Of a DNA stretch of 64,000 nt, positions 17,930 through 26,674 are shown piece by piece. The notes under the pieces were generated by a model. That model ran no database searches and was not told where the DNA came from. It was given only the letters and a program-made list of their open reading frames with translations. The translations under genes and the position numbers were made by a program. How positions within the stretch are numbered: position 1 is the first letter of the stretch; the number at the start of each line of letters is the position of its first letter. The stretch comes from Delftia acidovorans (GTDB taxonomy: Bacteria; Pseudomonadota; Gammaproteobacteria; Burkholderiales; Burkholderiaceae_C), in assembly GCA_031286585.1 (NCBI GenBank), contig JAITUC010000024.1, positions 248,001-312,000 of the forward strand. The letters run 5' to 3'.

Positions 17930-18736
17930 TTACAGGGTGGCGGGCAGCGGCATCTTCATCCAGCGCTGGGACAGGCTGCCCAGGCGGCCGTCGGCCTTGA
18001 GCTTGGTGATGATGGCGTCCACCTTCTGCAGCAGCGCCGGCTCGCCCTTGGCCACGCCGATGTAGCAGGGCGTGTCCTCGACCGCGAACTTCACATCCAG
18101 CTGGCGCAGCCTGGTGCGCTCGTTGACGGCGTTGGCCACGATGTTGCCCAGCGTCACCAGCTGCACCTGGCCCGTCAGGTAGCTTTGCGCGGTGGCGTTG
18201 TTGTCCTCGTAGCGCTTGATGGTGGCCGAGGCCGGCGCCACCTGGGTCAGCGCCAGGTCCTCGGTGGAGCCGCGCGTCACGCCCACGGTCTTGCCGGCCA
18301 GGTCGGCGGGAGCCTTGATGCTCACGTCCTTGGGGCCGTAGACGCTCTTGGGGAAGGGGGCATAGGCCTGGGTGAAGTCGATCACCTTGGCGCGCTCGGC
18401 GTTCTTGCCCAGGCTGGAGATGACGATGTCGGCCTTGCCCGTGGTCAGGAAGGGAATGCGGTTGGTGCTGGTCACGGGCACCAGCTCCACCTTCACGCCC
18501 AGCTCCTGGGCCACCAGGGCCGCCATGTCGATGTCATAGCCCTGCAGCTTCAGGTCGGTGCCCAGCGAGCCGAACGGCGGGAAGTCCTGCGGAATCGCCA
18601 CGCGCAGCACGCCGGCCTTCTGGATGTTGGCCAGCATGTCGGCATGGGCGGCGCTGCCCAGGCCGGCTGCGGCCAGGGTGGCGGCGGCCATTGCGGTGCG
18701 GATGAATGCGCGGCGGGGTGTCAGGGGGGAAGTCAT
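17930..18736 (-). CDS. Polar amino-acid ABC transporter periplasmic binding protein
   Basis: 268 residues from the ATG at 18736, which overlaps the stop of the GntR gene as ATGA. Signal peptide MTSPLTPRRAFIRTAMAAAT, cleaved near AAHA, followed by a family 3 solute-binding fold (GVLRVAIPQDFPPFGS, then ADIVISSLGKNAERAKVIDF). The RR pair near the start could support Tat or Sec export. Ligand not predictable beyond a polar amino acid or related compound. Confidence 0.91.
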   Translation of the reverse strand: MTSPLTPRRAFIRTAMAAATLAAAGLGSAAHADMLANIQKAGVLRVAIPQDFPPFGSLGTDLKLQGYDIDMAALVAQELGVKVELVPVTSTNRIPFLTTGKADIVISSLGKNAERAKVIDFTQAYAPFPKSVYGPKDVSIKAPADLAGKTVGVTRGSTEDLALTQVAPASATIKRYEDNNATAQSYLTGQVQLVTLGNIVANAVNERTRLRQLDVKFAVEDTPCYIGVAKGEPALLQKVDAIITKLKADGRLGSLSQRWMKMPLPATL

Positions 18737-19524
18737 GCGAAAGCTCCTTCGGGAGGGGGGATGAGGCGAAAGGAAAGCGGGTCGGGTTCGGGCGCCGTTG
18801 TGTCGGGCGCCGTCGCGTCGGGCGCCGTCGCGCCGGGCGCCGTGTCGAGATCGATGCCGCTGCGCCTTGCGGCCGACAGCAGGTGGGCGCGCATGGCGCG
18901 GTCGGCGGCAGGTGCATCGCCCGCGCAGACGGCCTGCACGATGGCGTCGTGCTCGCGCACGGGCTGGTTGTCGGCGCCGCTCCAGGCAAAGGGCAGGCGC
19001 AGGCTGTGGCTGATGGCCAGCTCCAGTTGGCGCGCCATGGCCACCAGGCCCGGGTTGCCCGACAGCTGGGCCAGCAGCAGGTGGAACTGCAGATCGGCGT
19101 CGGCGGCGGCCAGCAGGTCGCTGCGGGCCAGTGCGTGGGCCAGCTGGGACTGGGTCCATTGCAGCTGGCGCAGGCCGCTGTCATCGGCGCGCACGGCCGC
19201 CAGCGCGGCCCAGCCCGGCTCCAGCACCAGGCGCAGCTCGATCAGCTGGCGCGGCGACAGCGTGCCCAGCGCCGGGGTGGCATAGGCGCGGTGCATGCGT
19301 GCACGGCCGCTGTGCGGGCCGTTGATGCGCACGCCCTTGCCCGGCTGGATTTCCACCAGCCCCAGGGCTTCCAGCATGGACAGCGCCTCGCGCAGCGAAG
19401 CGCGGCTGATGCCCAGCTGCCGGGCCAGCTCGCGCTGCGGCGGCAACTGGCTGCCGCCGGGATAGTGGCCGCTCAGGATGTGCTGCTGCAGCGTCTGGGC
19501 CATCGAGATCGGAATGCTTTGCAT
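18733..19524 (-). CDS. GntR/FadR-family regulator of the amino-acid ABC operon
   Basis: 263 residues. GntR-type winged helix at about 8-75 (YPGGSQLPPQRELARQLGISR, then SRASLREALSMLEALGLVE), followed by an all-helical FCD ligand domain and an Ala/Pro/Thr-rich linker repeating ATAPD near the C-terminus. It is the first gene of the ABC operon, overlapping the binding-protein gene by 4 bp, so it probably regulates its own operon through the operator just upstream at 19558-19568. Confidence 0.9.
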   Translation of the reverse strand: MQSIPISMAQTLQQHILSGHYPGGSQLPPQRELARQLGISRASLREALSMLEALGLVEIQPGKGVRINGPHSGRARMHRAYATPALGTLSPRQLIELRLVLEPGWAALAAVRADDSGLRQLQWTQSQLAHALARSDLLAAADADLQFHLLLAQLSGNPGLVAMARQLELAISHSLRLPFAWSGADNQPVREHDAIVQAVCAGDAPAADRAMRAHLLSAARRSGIDLDTAPGATAPDATAPDTTAPEPDPLSFRLIPPPEGAFA

Positions 19525-19557
19525 GAGGCTGGCGCGGTTGGAGGGTTTTGGCCTGAC

Positions 19558-19568
19558 TGGTCAGACCG
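19558..19568. promoter_or_regulatory. FadR-type operator upstream of the GntR gene
   Basis: TGGTCAGACCG contains the palindrome GGTC-A-GACC, close to the TGGTC-N-GACCA pattern used by FadR-subfamily GntR proteins. It lies 34 bp upstream of the GntR start and is the likely autoregulatory site. Confidence 0.5.
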
Positions 19569-19803
19569 CGTACCCAGCAGATAGCGAATTGCGTGCCAGA
19601 TGCAAAAAAAGGAGCGTTGTCCTCAGGCGTTGCAAGGAATCCGGGGCAATGGGGTATCGCCAATCTGGCCTGTAGGCGGCGCCGGCGGCCCGCGCTGCCG
19701 CGCTTTGGTGCAGTGCCGCATGGCTTTGTGCAGGCCTGCCCTGAATGCGGGCGTAAAACCCGCACTGCAGGCCGTCGCCAGCCGCCGTAGAATCCCGGGC
19801 TTT

Positions 19804-19953
19804 GGCCCGAGGAGCGTTGCAGCGCGGCACCCGCCCATCCGTACACCGGATCGCGTGCCGCGTCAGGCTTGGGCCAGGTGCAGGTTCCCGGCCGGACCGC
19901 GCCCACGGTGCCAACGACGCTCACCTGTTGCCATGCCGTTTTTGCAGGTGAGC
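19804..19953 (+). promoter_or_regulatory. S-adenosylhomocysteine (SAH) riboswitch upstream of metH
   Basis: The CCGAGGAGCGTTGC core matches the SAH aptamer. P1 is GGCCCGAG (19804-19811) with CTTGGGCC (19868-19875). P2 is CGCGGCAC (19823-19830) with GTGCCGCG (19855-19862). The pseudoknot is GAGCGT (19812-19817) with ACGCTC (19917-19922). Downstream, GCTCACCTG (19919-19927) is perfectly complementary to CAGGTGAGC (19945-19953), which holds the metH ribosome site. Ligand binding uses ACGCTC in the pseudoknot and so should free the ribosome site, giving an ON switch when SAH accumulates. Confidence 0.9.
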
Positions 19954-19956
19954 TTG

Positions 19957-22713
19957 ATGTCGTCCTCTTTCACTCCCCCTCCCATGCGTCTGTCGGGCCT
20001 GGAGCCTGTCTCCATCGGCGAGGGCACGCTGTTCGTCAACGTGGGCGAGCGCACCAATGTCACGGGCTCCAAGGCCTTTGCGCGCATGATCCTCAACGAG
20101 CAGTACGAGGAAGCGCTGTCCGTGGCACGCCAGCAGGTGGAAAACGGTGCCCAGGTGATCGACGTGAACATGGACGAGGCCATGCTCGACAGCAAGGCCG
20201 CCATGGTGCGCTTTCTGAACCTCATCGCCTCCGAGCCCGACATCGCCAAGGTGCCGGTCATGGTGGACAGCTCCAAGTGGGAGGTCATCGAGGCCGGCCT
20301 GCGCTGCCTGCAGGGCAAGGGCATCGTCAACTCCATCTCCATGAAGGAAGGCCTGGATGAGTTCAAGCGCCAGGCCCGGCTGATCAAGCGTTACGGCGCG
20401 GCCGCCGTGGTCATGGCATTCGACGAGAAGGGCCAGGCCGATACCTACGAGCGCAAGATCGAGATCTGCGAGCGCGCCTACCGCATCCTGGTCCATGAAG
20501 TGGGCTTCCCGCCCGAGGACATCGTCTTCGACCCCAACATCTTCGCCGTGGCCACCGGCATCGAGGAACACGACAACTACGCCGTGGACTTCATCGAGGC
20601 CGTGCGCTGGATCAAGCAGAACCTGCCCGGCGCCAAGGTCTCGGGCGGCGTCTCCAACGTGAGCTTCAGCTTCCGCGGCAACGACCCCGTGCGCGAGGCC
20701 ATCCACACCGTGTTCCTGTACCACGCCATCTCGGCGGGCATGGACATGGGCATCGTCAACGCCGGCATGGTCGGCGTCTATGACGACCTGGAGCCCGAGC
20801 TGCGCGAGCGCGTGGAAGACGTGGTGCTCAACCGCCGCCCCGACGCTGCGGAGCGCCTGCTGGAGATTGCCGACGCCGCCAAGGGCGCCGCCAAGGACGA
20901 CAGCAAGAAGCTCGAATGGCGCGGCACGCCCGAGAACCCGAAGACCGTGGGCGAGCGCCTGTCGCATGCCCTGGTGCACGGCATCACCGATTTCATCGTC
21001 ACCGACACCGAAGAGGCCTACCAGCAGATCGTGGTGCAGGGTGGCGGACGCCCGCTGCACGTGATCGAAGGCCCGCTGATGGACGGCATGAACGTCGTGG
21101 GCGACCTGTTCGGCGCCGGCAAGATGTTCCTGCCCCAGGTGGTCAAGTCGGCGCGCGTGATGAAGCAGGCCGTGGCCCACCTCGTGCCCTACATCGAAGA
21201 GGAAAAGCGCCAGCAGGAGGCGGCGGGCCTCGACGTGTCCAGCAAGGGCAAGATCGTCATCGCCACCGTCAAGGGCGATGTGCACGACATCGGCAAGAAC
21301 ATCGTCACCGTGGTCCTGCAATGCAACAACTTCGAGGTCATCAACATGGGCGTGATGGTGCCCTGCCACGAGATCCTGGCCAAGGCCAAGGCCGAGGGCG
21401 CGGACATCATCGGCCTGTCGGGCCTGATCACGCCCAGCCTCGAAGAGATGCAATACGTCGCCGGCGAGATGCACAAGGACGACTACTTCCGCATCAAGAA
21501 GATTCCGCTGCTGATCGGCGGCGCCACCTGCTCGCGCGTGCACACCGCCGTCAAGATCGCGCCCAAGTACGAGGGCCCCGTGGTCTACGTGCCCGATGCC
21601 TCGCGCAGCGTCAGCGTGGCCCAGAGCCTGCTGGGCGAGAACAAGGGCAACTACCTGGCCGAGATCCAGGCCGACTACGACAAGGTCCGCACCCAGCACG
21701 CCAACAAGAAGAAGACACCGCTGTGGACCCTGGAGCAGGCCCGCGCCAACGCCACGCCCGTGGACTTCACCCAGGCCCCCGTGGTGCCGCGCGCCCTGGG
21801 CCGCCGCGTGTTCCGCAACTTCGACCTGGCCGAGATCGCCGAATACATCGACTGGGGCCCGTTCTTCCAGACCTGGGACCTGGCCGGCCCCTATCCGGCC
21901 ATCCTCGACGACGAGATCGTCGGCGTGCAGGCCCGCCAGGTGCTGGCCGACGGCCAGGCCATGCTCAGGAAGATCATCGAAGGCCGCTGGCTGCAGGCCA
22001 ACGGCGCCATCGGCCTGTTCCCTGCCAACCGCGTGGGCGACGACATCGAGTTCTACGCCGACGAGTCCCGCAGCCAGGTGCTGATGACCTGGTACGGCAT
22101 GCGCCAGCAGACCGAAAAGCAGAGGGTGGAAGGCCCGGATGGCCAGCCCGTGATGCGCCCCAGCCGCTGCCTGTCGGACTTCGTGGCGACCAGGGAATCG
22201 GGCATCCAGGACTACGCGGGCCTGTTCGCCGTCACGGCCGGCATCGGCGCCGAGAAGAAGGACAAGGAGTTCCAGGACGCGCTGGACGACTACTCCGGCA
22301 TCATGTTCAAGGCCCTGGCCGACCGCCTGGCCGAGGCCTTCGCCGAATGCCTGCACCAGCGCGTGCGCAAGGACCTGTGGGGCTATGCGCCTGACGAGCA
22401 ACTGAGCAACGAGGAGCTGATCAAGGAGCAGTACAAGGGCGTGCGCCCCGCACCCGGCTACCCGGCCTGCCCCGACCACAGCGCCAAGACCGACCTGTTC
22501 GCCGTGCTCAAGGCCGACGAGATCGGCATGACGCTGACCGAGAGCCTGGCCATGAACCCGGCCTCCAGCGTCAGCGGCTTCTACATCGGCCACCCCGACG
22601 CCGTGTACTTCAACGTTGGCGAAATCGGCGAGGACCAGCTGGCCGACATGGCCGCGCGCCGGGGCATGGACATCAAGGAACTGCGCAGGCTGCTGGCGCC
22701 GAATCTGGGGTGA
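19957..22713 (+). CDS. metH: Cobalamin-dependent methionine synthase, pterin/B12/reactivation part
   Basis: 918 residues from the ATG at 19957, chosen because the ribosome site AGGTGAG, 4 bp upstream, is the one sequestered by the riboswitch. The protein begins directly with the pterin-binding domain ([17 protein letters not shown], residues about 24-40). The B12 cap and Rossmann domain has the cobalamin His443 in GDVHDIGKN. The C-terminal SAM-binding reactivation domain ends at about 918. The N-terminal homocysteine/zinc domain of full-length MetH (about 350 residues) is absent, so this is the second half of a split enzyme and the first half should be encoded elsewhere. It transfers the methyl group from methyl-THF through cob(I)alamin. 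Confidence 0.95.
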   Translation: MSSSFTPPPMRLSGLEPVSIGEGTLFVNVGERTNVTGSKAFARMILNEQYEEALSVARQQVENGAQVIDVNMDEAMLDSKAAMVRFLNLIASEPDIAKVPVMVDSSKWEVIEAGLRCLQGKGIVNSISMKEGLDEFKRQARLIKRYGAAAVVMAFDEKGQADTYERKIEICERAYRILVHEVGFPPEDIVFDPNIFAVATGIEEHDNYAVDFIEAVRWIKQNLPGAKVSGGVSNVSFSFRGNDPVREAIHTVFLYHAISAGMDMGIVNAGMVGVYDDLEPELRERVEDVVLNRRPDAAERLLEIADAAKGAAKDDSKKLEWRGTPENPKTVGERLSHALVHGITDFIVTDTEEAYQQIVVQGGGRPLHVIEGPLMDGMNVVGDLFGAGKMFLPQVVKSARVMKQAVAHLVPYIEEEKRQQEAAGLDVSSKGKIVIATVKGDVHDIGKNIVTVVLQCNNFEVINMGVMVPCHEILAKAKAEGADIIGLSGLITPSLEEMQYVAGEMHKDDYFRIKKIPLLIGGATCSRVHTAVKIAPKYEGPVVYVPDASRSVSVAQSLLGENKGNYLAEIQADYDKVRTQHANKKKTPLWTLEQARANATPVDFTQAPVVPRALGRRVFRNFDLAEIAEYIDWGPFFQTWDLAGPYPAILDDEIVGVQARQVLADGQAMLRKIIEGRWLQANGAIGLFPANRVGDDIEFYADESRSQVLMTWYGMRQQTEKQRVEGPDGQPVMRPSRCLSDFVATRESGIQDYAGLFAVTAGIGAEKKDKEFQDALDDYSGIMFKALADRLAEAFAECLHQRVRKDLWGYAPDEQLSNEELIKEQYKGVRPAPGYPACPDHSAKTDLFAVLKADEIGMTLTESLAMNPASSVSGFYIGHPDAVYFNVGEIGEDQLADMAARRGMDIKELRRLLAPNLG

Positions 22714-22752
22714 GAACGTTTGCCCGCGCGGACTGGTGCCGCGCGTTGCAGG

Positions 22753-22782
22753 AAAAAAGCCAGGGCATGCCCTGGCTTTTTT
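22753..22782. terminator. Bidirectional terminator between metH and glpQ-like gene
   Basis: A perfect palindrome: an A6 run, GCCAGGGC, ATGCCCTGGC and a T6 run. It lies 40 bp after the metH stop and serves the convergent glycerophosphodiesterase gene in the other direction. Confidence 0.9.
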
Positions 22783-22815
22783 ATGGACGCCGCCGCAGCG
22801 GCATTCAGCGCTCGA

Positions 22816-24174
22816 TCAGAGCCCGATTTCCTTGTTGTAAGCCTTGCGCGCCGCCACGGCCGTGTCCGTGAAGTCGGTGAACACGCCGTCGATGCCCAGG
22901 CGGTAGTAGGTCAGGTATTCCTGCACGGGGTCGCCCTTGTACAGGCCGGCCAGGCGGCCCGGCTCGTTGCGGAAGGTGAAGCTGTGCACGATCAGGCCGG
23001 CCTTGTGGGCTTCGCGGATCAGGCCCGTGTCCTTGACGGTGTTCACGTCCTTCAGGCCGGCGCCGTCCTTGTAGGGCACGACGGAGTGGGCCAGGACCTG
23101 GGGCTTCCAGGGGCCGATGCCGTCGGCATAGGTCTTGATCTCGGCCAGGCCTGCGGGCGTGAGCATGGCGGCGAAAGTGCGCGCGTCGCCGGCCAGGGTC
23201 CAGCTGTAGGGACGGCCGCTGATGAAGGTCCACTCATCGTTGGTGATGTAGACCATGGAGCCGTCGCGCAGGCTGAAGTCGTTGCCGTCGATCAGCTGCA
23301 CGCCCTTGGCCTTCATGCCGGCCTGGCGCAGGTACTTTAGGCTGGCCGGATCGAAGCTCTGGATGTAGATCGCCGAGTCCTTGGCGTTGAGCTTGTTCTG
23401 GTCCAGCAGCTTGATCACCGCGTCTTCAAACGGGCGCGAACCGGGCGCGCCGCAGCCGTTGGCGATCGCCTGCTGGTTGTTCCAGTAGGGGTTCTTGGTC
23501 TCGGCATAGACGGGGATGGTGCGGCCCAGGGACTTGCCCTTGGCGGCGGCGATGTCGATCACGTCCTGGGCGCTGATCAGGGGCAGCTTGCCGTTCCACT
23601 GGGTGGGGCGCTCGCTGCGGTTGTCCAGGATGGTGCCGCCCAGCCAGCTGCGCAGCTCCTGCAGCGTGAAGTCGCTGATGGACCAGTCGTTGCGGTGGTC
23701 CTCGCCATCGACGACCAGGGCCTTGAGCACGGACTTGGGATCGTTGGCATCGAGCTGGTCGCTCAGGTACTGGGCCGGGCCGTTGGCGGGAATGGCCGGG
23801 TACTTCACGTTGACCAGCACGCCGGCCGTGGTGCGCTGGCGGCGCGCCACTTCGGCATTGGTCTTGGCCACGTCGGCCACGTTGGTGCTGTCGCTGAGCC
23901 AGGCGTTGTGGCGGGCGACCAGCTGGCAGTCCTTCGTCATGTGCATGTCGAGCTCGAGCATGTCCGCGCCTGCATCGGCGGCGGCCTCGTAGGCCATGCG
24001 CGTCTGCTCCGGGAACTTGCCCGAGAAGCCGCGGTGGGCGATCACCTGGGGCTGCTTTCCGTCGAGCGTGAGATAGAAAGAGCCGCCGTCGCCGCCGCAG
24101 GCCGTGAGGACTGCAGCCGCGCACAGGGACGCGAGCAGGGGAGTGCGGGAAAAGGACATAGGACGTTGGGTCAT
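22816..24174 (-). CDS. glpQ: Glycerophosphodiester phosphodiesterase, lipoprotein (GlpQ-like)
   Basis: About 452 residues from ATG 24174 (MTQRPMSFSRTP); starts at 24159 and 24210 are also possible, and none has a strong ribosome site. The signal ends in the lipobox VLTAC followed by GGDGG, so it is lipid-anchored. The GDPD barrel starts with VIAHRGFSGKFPEQT, then the metal-site ELDMHMTKD and VARHN, the catalytic His pair and acidic ligands of the family. It should cleave glycerophosphodiesters to glycerol-3-phosphate and an alcohol in the periplasm. It is monocistronic, convergent with metH. Confidence 0.87.
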   Translation of the reverse strand: MTQRPMSFSRTPLLASLCAAAVLTACGGDGGSFYLTLDGKQPQVIAHRGFSGKFPEQTRMAYEAAADAGADMLELDMHMTKDCQLVARHNAWLSDSTNVADVAKTNAEVARRQRTTAGVLVNVKYPAIPANGPAQYLSDQLDANDPKSVLKALVVDGEDHRNDWSISDFTLQELRSWLGGTILDNRSERPTQWNGKLPLISAQDVIDIAAAKGKSLGRTIPVYAETKNPYWNNQQAIANGCGAPGSRPFEDAVIKLLDQNKLNAKDSAIYIQSFDPASLKYLRQAGMKAKGVQLIDGNDFSLRDGSMVYITNDEWTFISGRPYSWTLAGDARTFAAMLTPAGLAEIKTYADGIGPWKPQVLAHSVVPYKDGAGLKDVNTVKDTGLIREAHKAGLIVHSFTFRNEPGRLAGLYKGDPVQEYLTYYRLGIDGVFTDFTDTAVAARKAYNKEIGL

Positions 24175-24330
24175 ATCCGAAGCAATGGTGGGTTGATGAA
24201 CGGCGCGCAATGCGCCAGTCCAGCAGGGTATTCAGTCCGCCGTGTCGGCACCATGACAGTGCGCCCCGGATGACCCGGATTGGCGTTTTAGCGACGGTCG
24301 GTGGAAATTTGCCGACCCTCCGACACAGGG

Positions 24331-25017
24331 TTATCCCCTGAACAGGGGCGCCAGCGTGGCGCGCAGGCGGTCGCTGGCGTCGGGCGCCTCGGGCGGGCGG
24401 ATCTCCAGCGAGCGCTCCACCGTGCCGATGTGCTCCAGCAGCAGGGCCTTGGCGCCTTCGGTGTCGCCGCGCTCCAGCGCCTCGACGATGCGTTCGTGCT
24501 CGGCGCAGGACTGGCTGGCGCTGTGCGTGGACTGGAACAAGGTGGCCGCCAGCGTGGTGCGGGCCGTGAGGTCGCGCAGGGTGAGCGCCAGCAGGCGGTG
24601 GCCCATCTGCTCGGCCAGGCAGACGTGGAAGTCGGCCAGCAGGAAGGCGCGCGTGGCCGCGTCGGCGCCGGCAATGGCGTCCTGCTCCTGGGCGATGTGG
24701 CGGCGCAACTGGCCGATCACGCTTTGCAGGGGGCGGCCGGCTTCGCCCAGGATGCCGGTCTCGATGATGCGGCGCGCCGCGAAGGCGTCCTGCGCCTCCT
24801 CGGCCGAGGGCTGGACCACGTACCAGCCGCGCCGCGGCTGCACCTGCACGAAGCCGCGCGCCTGCAGCTGCATCAGCGCCTCGCGCACCATGGTGCGGCT
24901 GACCGCGAAGTTGTCGGCCAGCTCCTGCTCCCCCAGCCGTTCGCCGGGCGCCAGTTTCTGGGCCAGGATGGCTTCGACCACGCGCTCGGCGATGTGCTGG
25001 GGGCTTACAGGTGTCAT
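24331..25017 (-). CDS. GntR-family regulator with FCD domain, coupled to dctA-type gene
   Basis: 228 residues. N-terminal winged helix (LAPGERLGEQELADNFAVSR, then TMVREALMQLQARGF) and a C-terminal all-helical FCD domain with the metal/ligand histidines in ADFHVCLAEQMGHR and CAEHERIVEAL. It overlaps the end of the dicarboxylate transporter gene as ATGA, so it is the second gene of that transcript. It probably represses or activates the pair in response to an organic acid, acting at the two near-identical palindromes upstream of the transporter gene. Confidence 0.9.
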   Translation of the reverse strand: MTPVSPQHIAERVVEAILAQKLAPGERLGEQELADNFAVSRTMVREALMQLQARGFVQVQPRRGWYVVQPSAEEAQDAFAARRIIETGILGEAGRPLQSVIGQLRRHIAQEQDAIAGADAATRAFLLADFHVCLAEQMGHRLLALTLRDLTARTTLAATLFQSTHSASQSCAEHERIVEALERGDTEGAKALLLEHIGTVERSLEIRPPEAPDASDRLRATLAPLFRG

Positions 25018-26357
25018 TGCGTTGCAGGGTGGGCAGGAGTCACGGTAGCGGGGACGGCGGCGGCGCCGGAGGGCCCGGCGTCGGGCCCCTGATTGTCGGC
25101 CAGGCCGTCGAGCACGGCATGGGCGCGCTCGCGGTCGATATCACCTTCCCAGGCCGCGATGGCCACGGTGGCCACGCAGTTGCCGATCAGGTTGCCCAGC
25201 GCGCGGGCAATGCCCATGAACCAGTCCACCGACAGCACCAGCACCAGGCCGATGGCGGGGATGGCCGGAATCGCATGCAGCGTGGCCGCCAGCACCACGA
25301 TGGCCGAGCCCGGCACGCCGTGGGCGCCCTTGGAGGTCACCAGCGCAATCGCCAGGATGGTCAGCAGGTCGGCCATGCCGATGGGCGTGTTCGTGGCCTG
25401 GGCGATGAACACGGCCGCCAGCGTGATGTAGATGGAGAAGGCGTCCAGGTTGAACGAGTAGCCCGTGGGAATCACCAGGCCCACGGTGGAGTCGCGCACG
25501 CCCATGTTGCGCAGCTTGGCCATGATCTGGGGCAGCACGCTGTCCGACGAGGTGGTGGCGAAGACCACCATCAGCTCCTCGCGCAGGTAGCGCAGCAGCT
25601 TGATCAGGCTGAAGCCCGAAAAGCGCATCACCAGGCCCAGCACCACGAAGACGAAGAAGATCACCGCCACGTAGAACAGCAGCACCAGCATGCCCAGCTG
25701 CTTGAGCGAGCCGATGCCGTACTGGCCCACGGTGAACGAGATCGCACCCAGCACGCCCAACGGCGCCAGCTTGATGAGGATGCCCATGATCTTGAACAGC
25801 ACGTTCGACAGCGTGTCGATCAGCGCATGCACGGGCGCGCCGCGCTCGCCCAGCATGGTCAGCGCGCAGCCGAACAGCACGGCGAACAGCAGCACCTGCA
25901 GCACGTCGCCCGTGGCAAAGGCCTGCACCACGGTGGTGGGGATGAGCTTCATCAGGAAGTCCACCGTGCCGCCGCTGGTCAGCTTGTCGGCGTTGCTGGC
26001 GTAGGCGCTCATGGCCGAGGCGTCGAGCTTGCTCGGGTCCACGTTCATGCCCGCGCCGGGCTGGAACACGAAGGCCAGCACCAGGCCCAGCACCAGGGCG
26101 ATGGTGGTCAGCACCTCGAAGTAGATCAGCGACTTGACCCCGACCCGGCCCACGCGCCTGAGGTCGCCCGCGCCCGCGATGCCGTGCACCACCACGCAGA
26201 ACACCAGCACGGGAATGATCATCTTGATGAGCTTGATGAAGCCATCGCCCAGGGGCTTGAGCTTCACGGCCCATTCAGGGGCCAATATTCCGGCGAGCAC
26301 ACCCAGGATGAGTGCGATCACCACCTGTCCGAACAGTGATCTGGCAAAGCGGCGCAT
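25014..26357 (-). CDS. dctA: Dicarboxylate:cation symporter (DctA/DAACS family)
   Basis: 447 residues from ATG 26357 (MRRFARSLFGQVVIALI), preceded by GAAAGACG; a start at 26393 would lie inside the upstream operator and is less likely. Sodium/proton:dicarboxylate symporter fold with the serine-rich hairpin ATTSSDSVLPQIM and the transport-core segment IPTGYSFNLDAFSIY. It imports C4-dicarboxylates such as succinate, malate or fumarate across the inner membrane. The C-terminus is extended and Ala-rich. It heads a two-gene operon with the GntR regulator. Confidence 0.91.
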   Translation of the reverse strand: MRRFARSLFGQVVIALILGVLAGILAPEWAVKLKPLGDGFIKLIKMIIPVLVFCVVVHGIAGAGDLRRVGRVGVKSLIYFEVLTTIALVLGLVLAFVFQPGAGMNVDPSKLDASAMSAYASNADKLTSGGTVDFLMKLIPTTVVQAFATGDVLQVLLFAVLFGCALTMLGERGAPVHALIDTLSNVLFKIMGILIKLAPLGVLGAISFTVGQYGIGSLKQLGMLVLLFYVAVIFFVFVVLGLVMRFSGFSLIKLLRYLREELMVVFATTSSDSVLPQIMAKLRNMGVRDSTVGLVIPTGYSFNLDAFSIYITLAAVFIAQATNTPIGMADLLTILAIALVTSKGAHGVPGSAIVVLAATLHAIPAIPAIGLVLVLSVDWFMGIARALGNLIGNCVATVAIAAWEGDIDRERAHAVLDGLADNQGPDAGPSGAAAVPATVTPAHPATQ

Positions 26358-26382
26358 AGTCGTCTTTCGCAAGTTGTGGAAT

Positions 26383-26417
26383 CTTGTATGCAAGTGGATT
26401 TACAACTTGCATGCAAG
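26383..26417. promoter_or_regulatory. Paired GntR operators upstream of dctA
   Basis: CTTGTATGCAAG (26383-26394) and the perfect palindrome CTTGCATGCAAG (26406-26417) are 23 bp apart centre to centre, about two helical turns, and lie 26-60 bp upstream of the dctA start. The TTGTATGCAA type of site is common for FCD-type GntR repressors. The cognate protein is probably the co-transcribed regulator at 24331. Confidence 0.65.
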
Positions 26418-26674
26418 AATGTAGACAAGCGAAACGCGTGCCAGCAGAGGGTATTCCCTGCAGATTTGCGGCACTCCGGAGAGCATCAGCCCTGACTTTT
26501 TCTGCATGAAATCCGCCGATGCGGGCGGGCTTCCCCGCCGTGGTGCAGGGTGGGTGGCCGTCATGCCCGCGCATGGTGCGCAGGCGGGTGCGCGGGCGGG
26601 GCGCAGGCCCCGTGGCGGGGCATGCGAAGGAGCGGCACGCAGATGCGCGGGTGCGTGCCGCCCGAGGGGGATGA
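26418..26674. other. Intergenic region between MHS transporter end and dctA promoter
   Basis: No convincing gene. The segment holds a G+C-rich hairpin, CGGCACGCA (26633-26641) with TGCGTGCCG (26652-26660), just after the MHS transporter stop. It may act as a weak terminator or message-stabilising stem; it lacks a T run. The rest should contain the dctA promoter, which I cannot place precisely. Confidence 0.4.

Noticed and set aside
24240..24275. Possible PhoB box upstream of the glycerophosphodiesterase (CTGTCAT GGTG CCGACAC on the minus strand)
   Set aside because: Only one half matches the consensus well (second half four of seven), not enough for a call.
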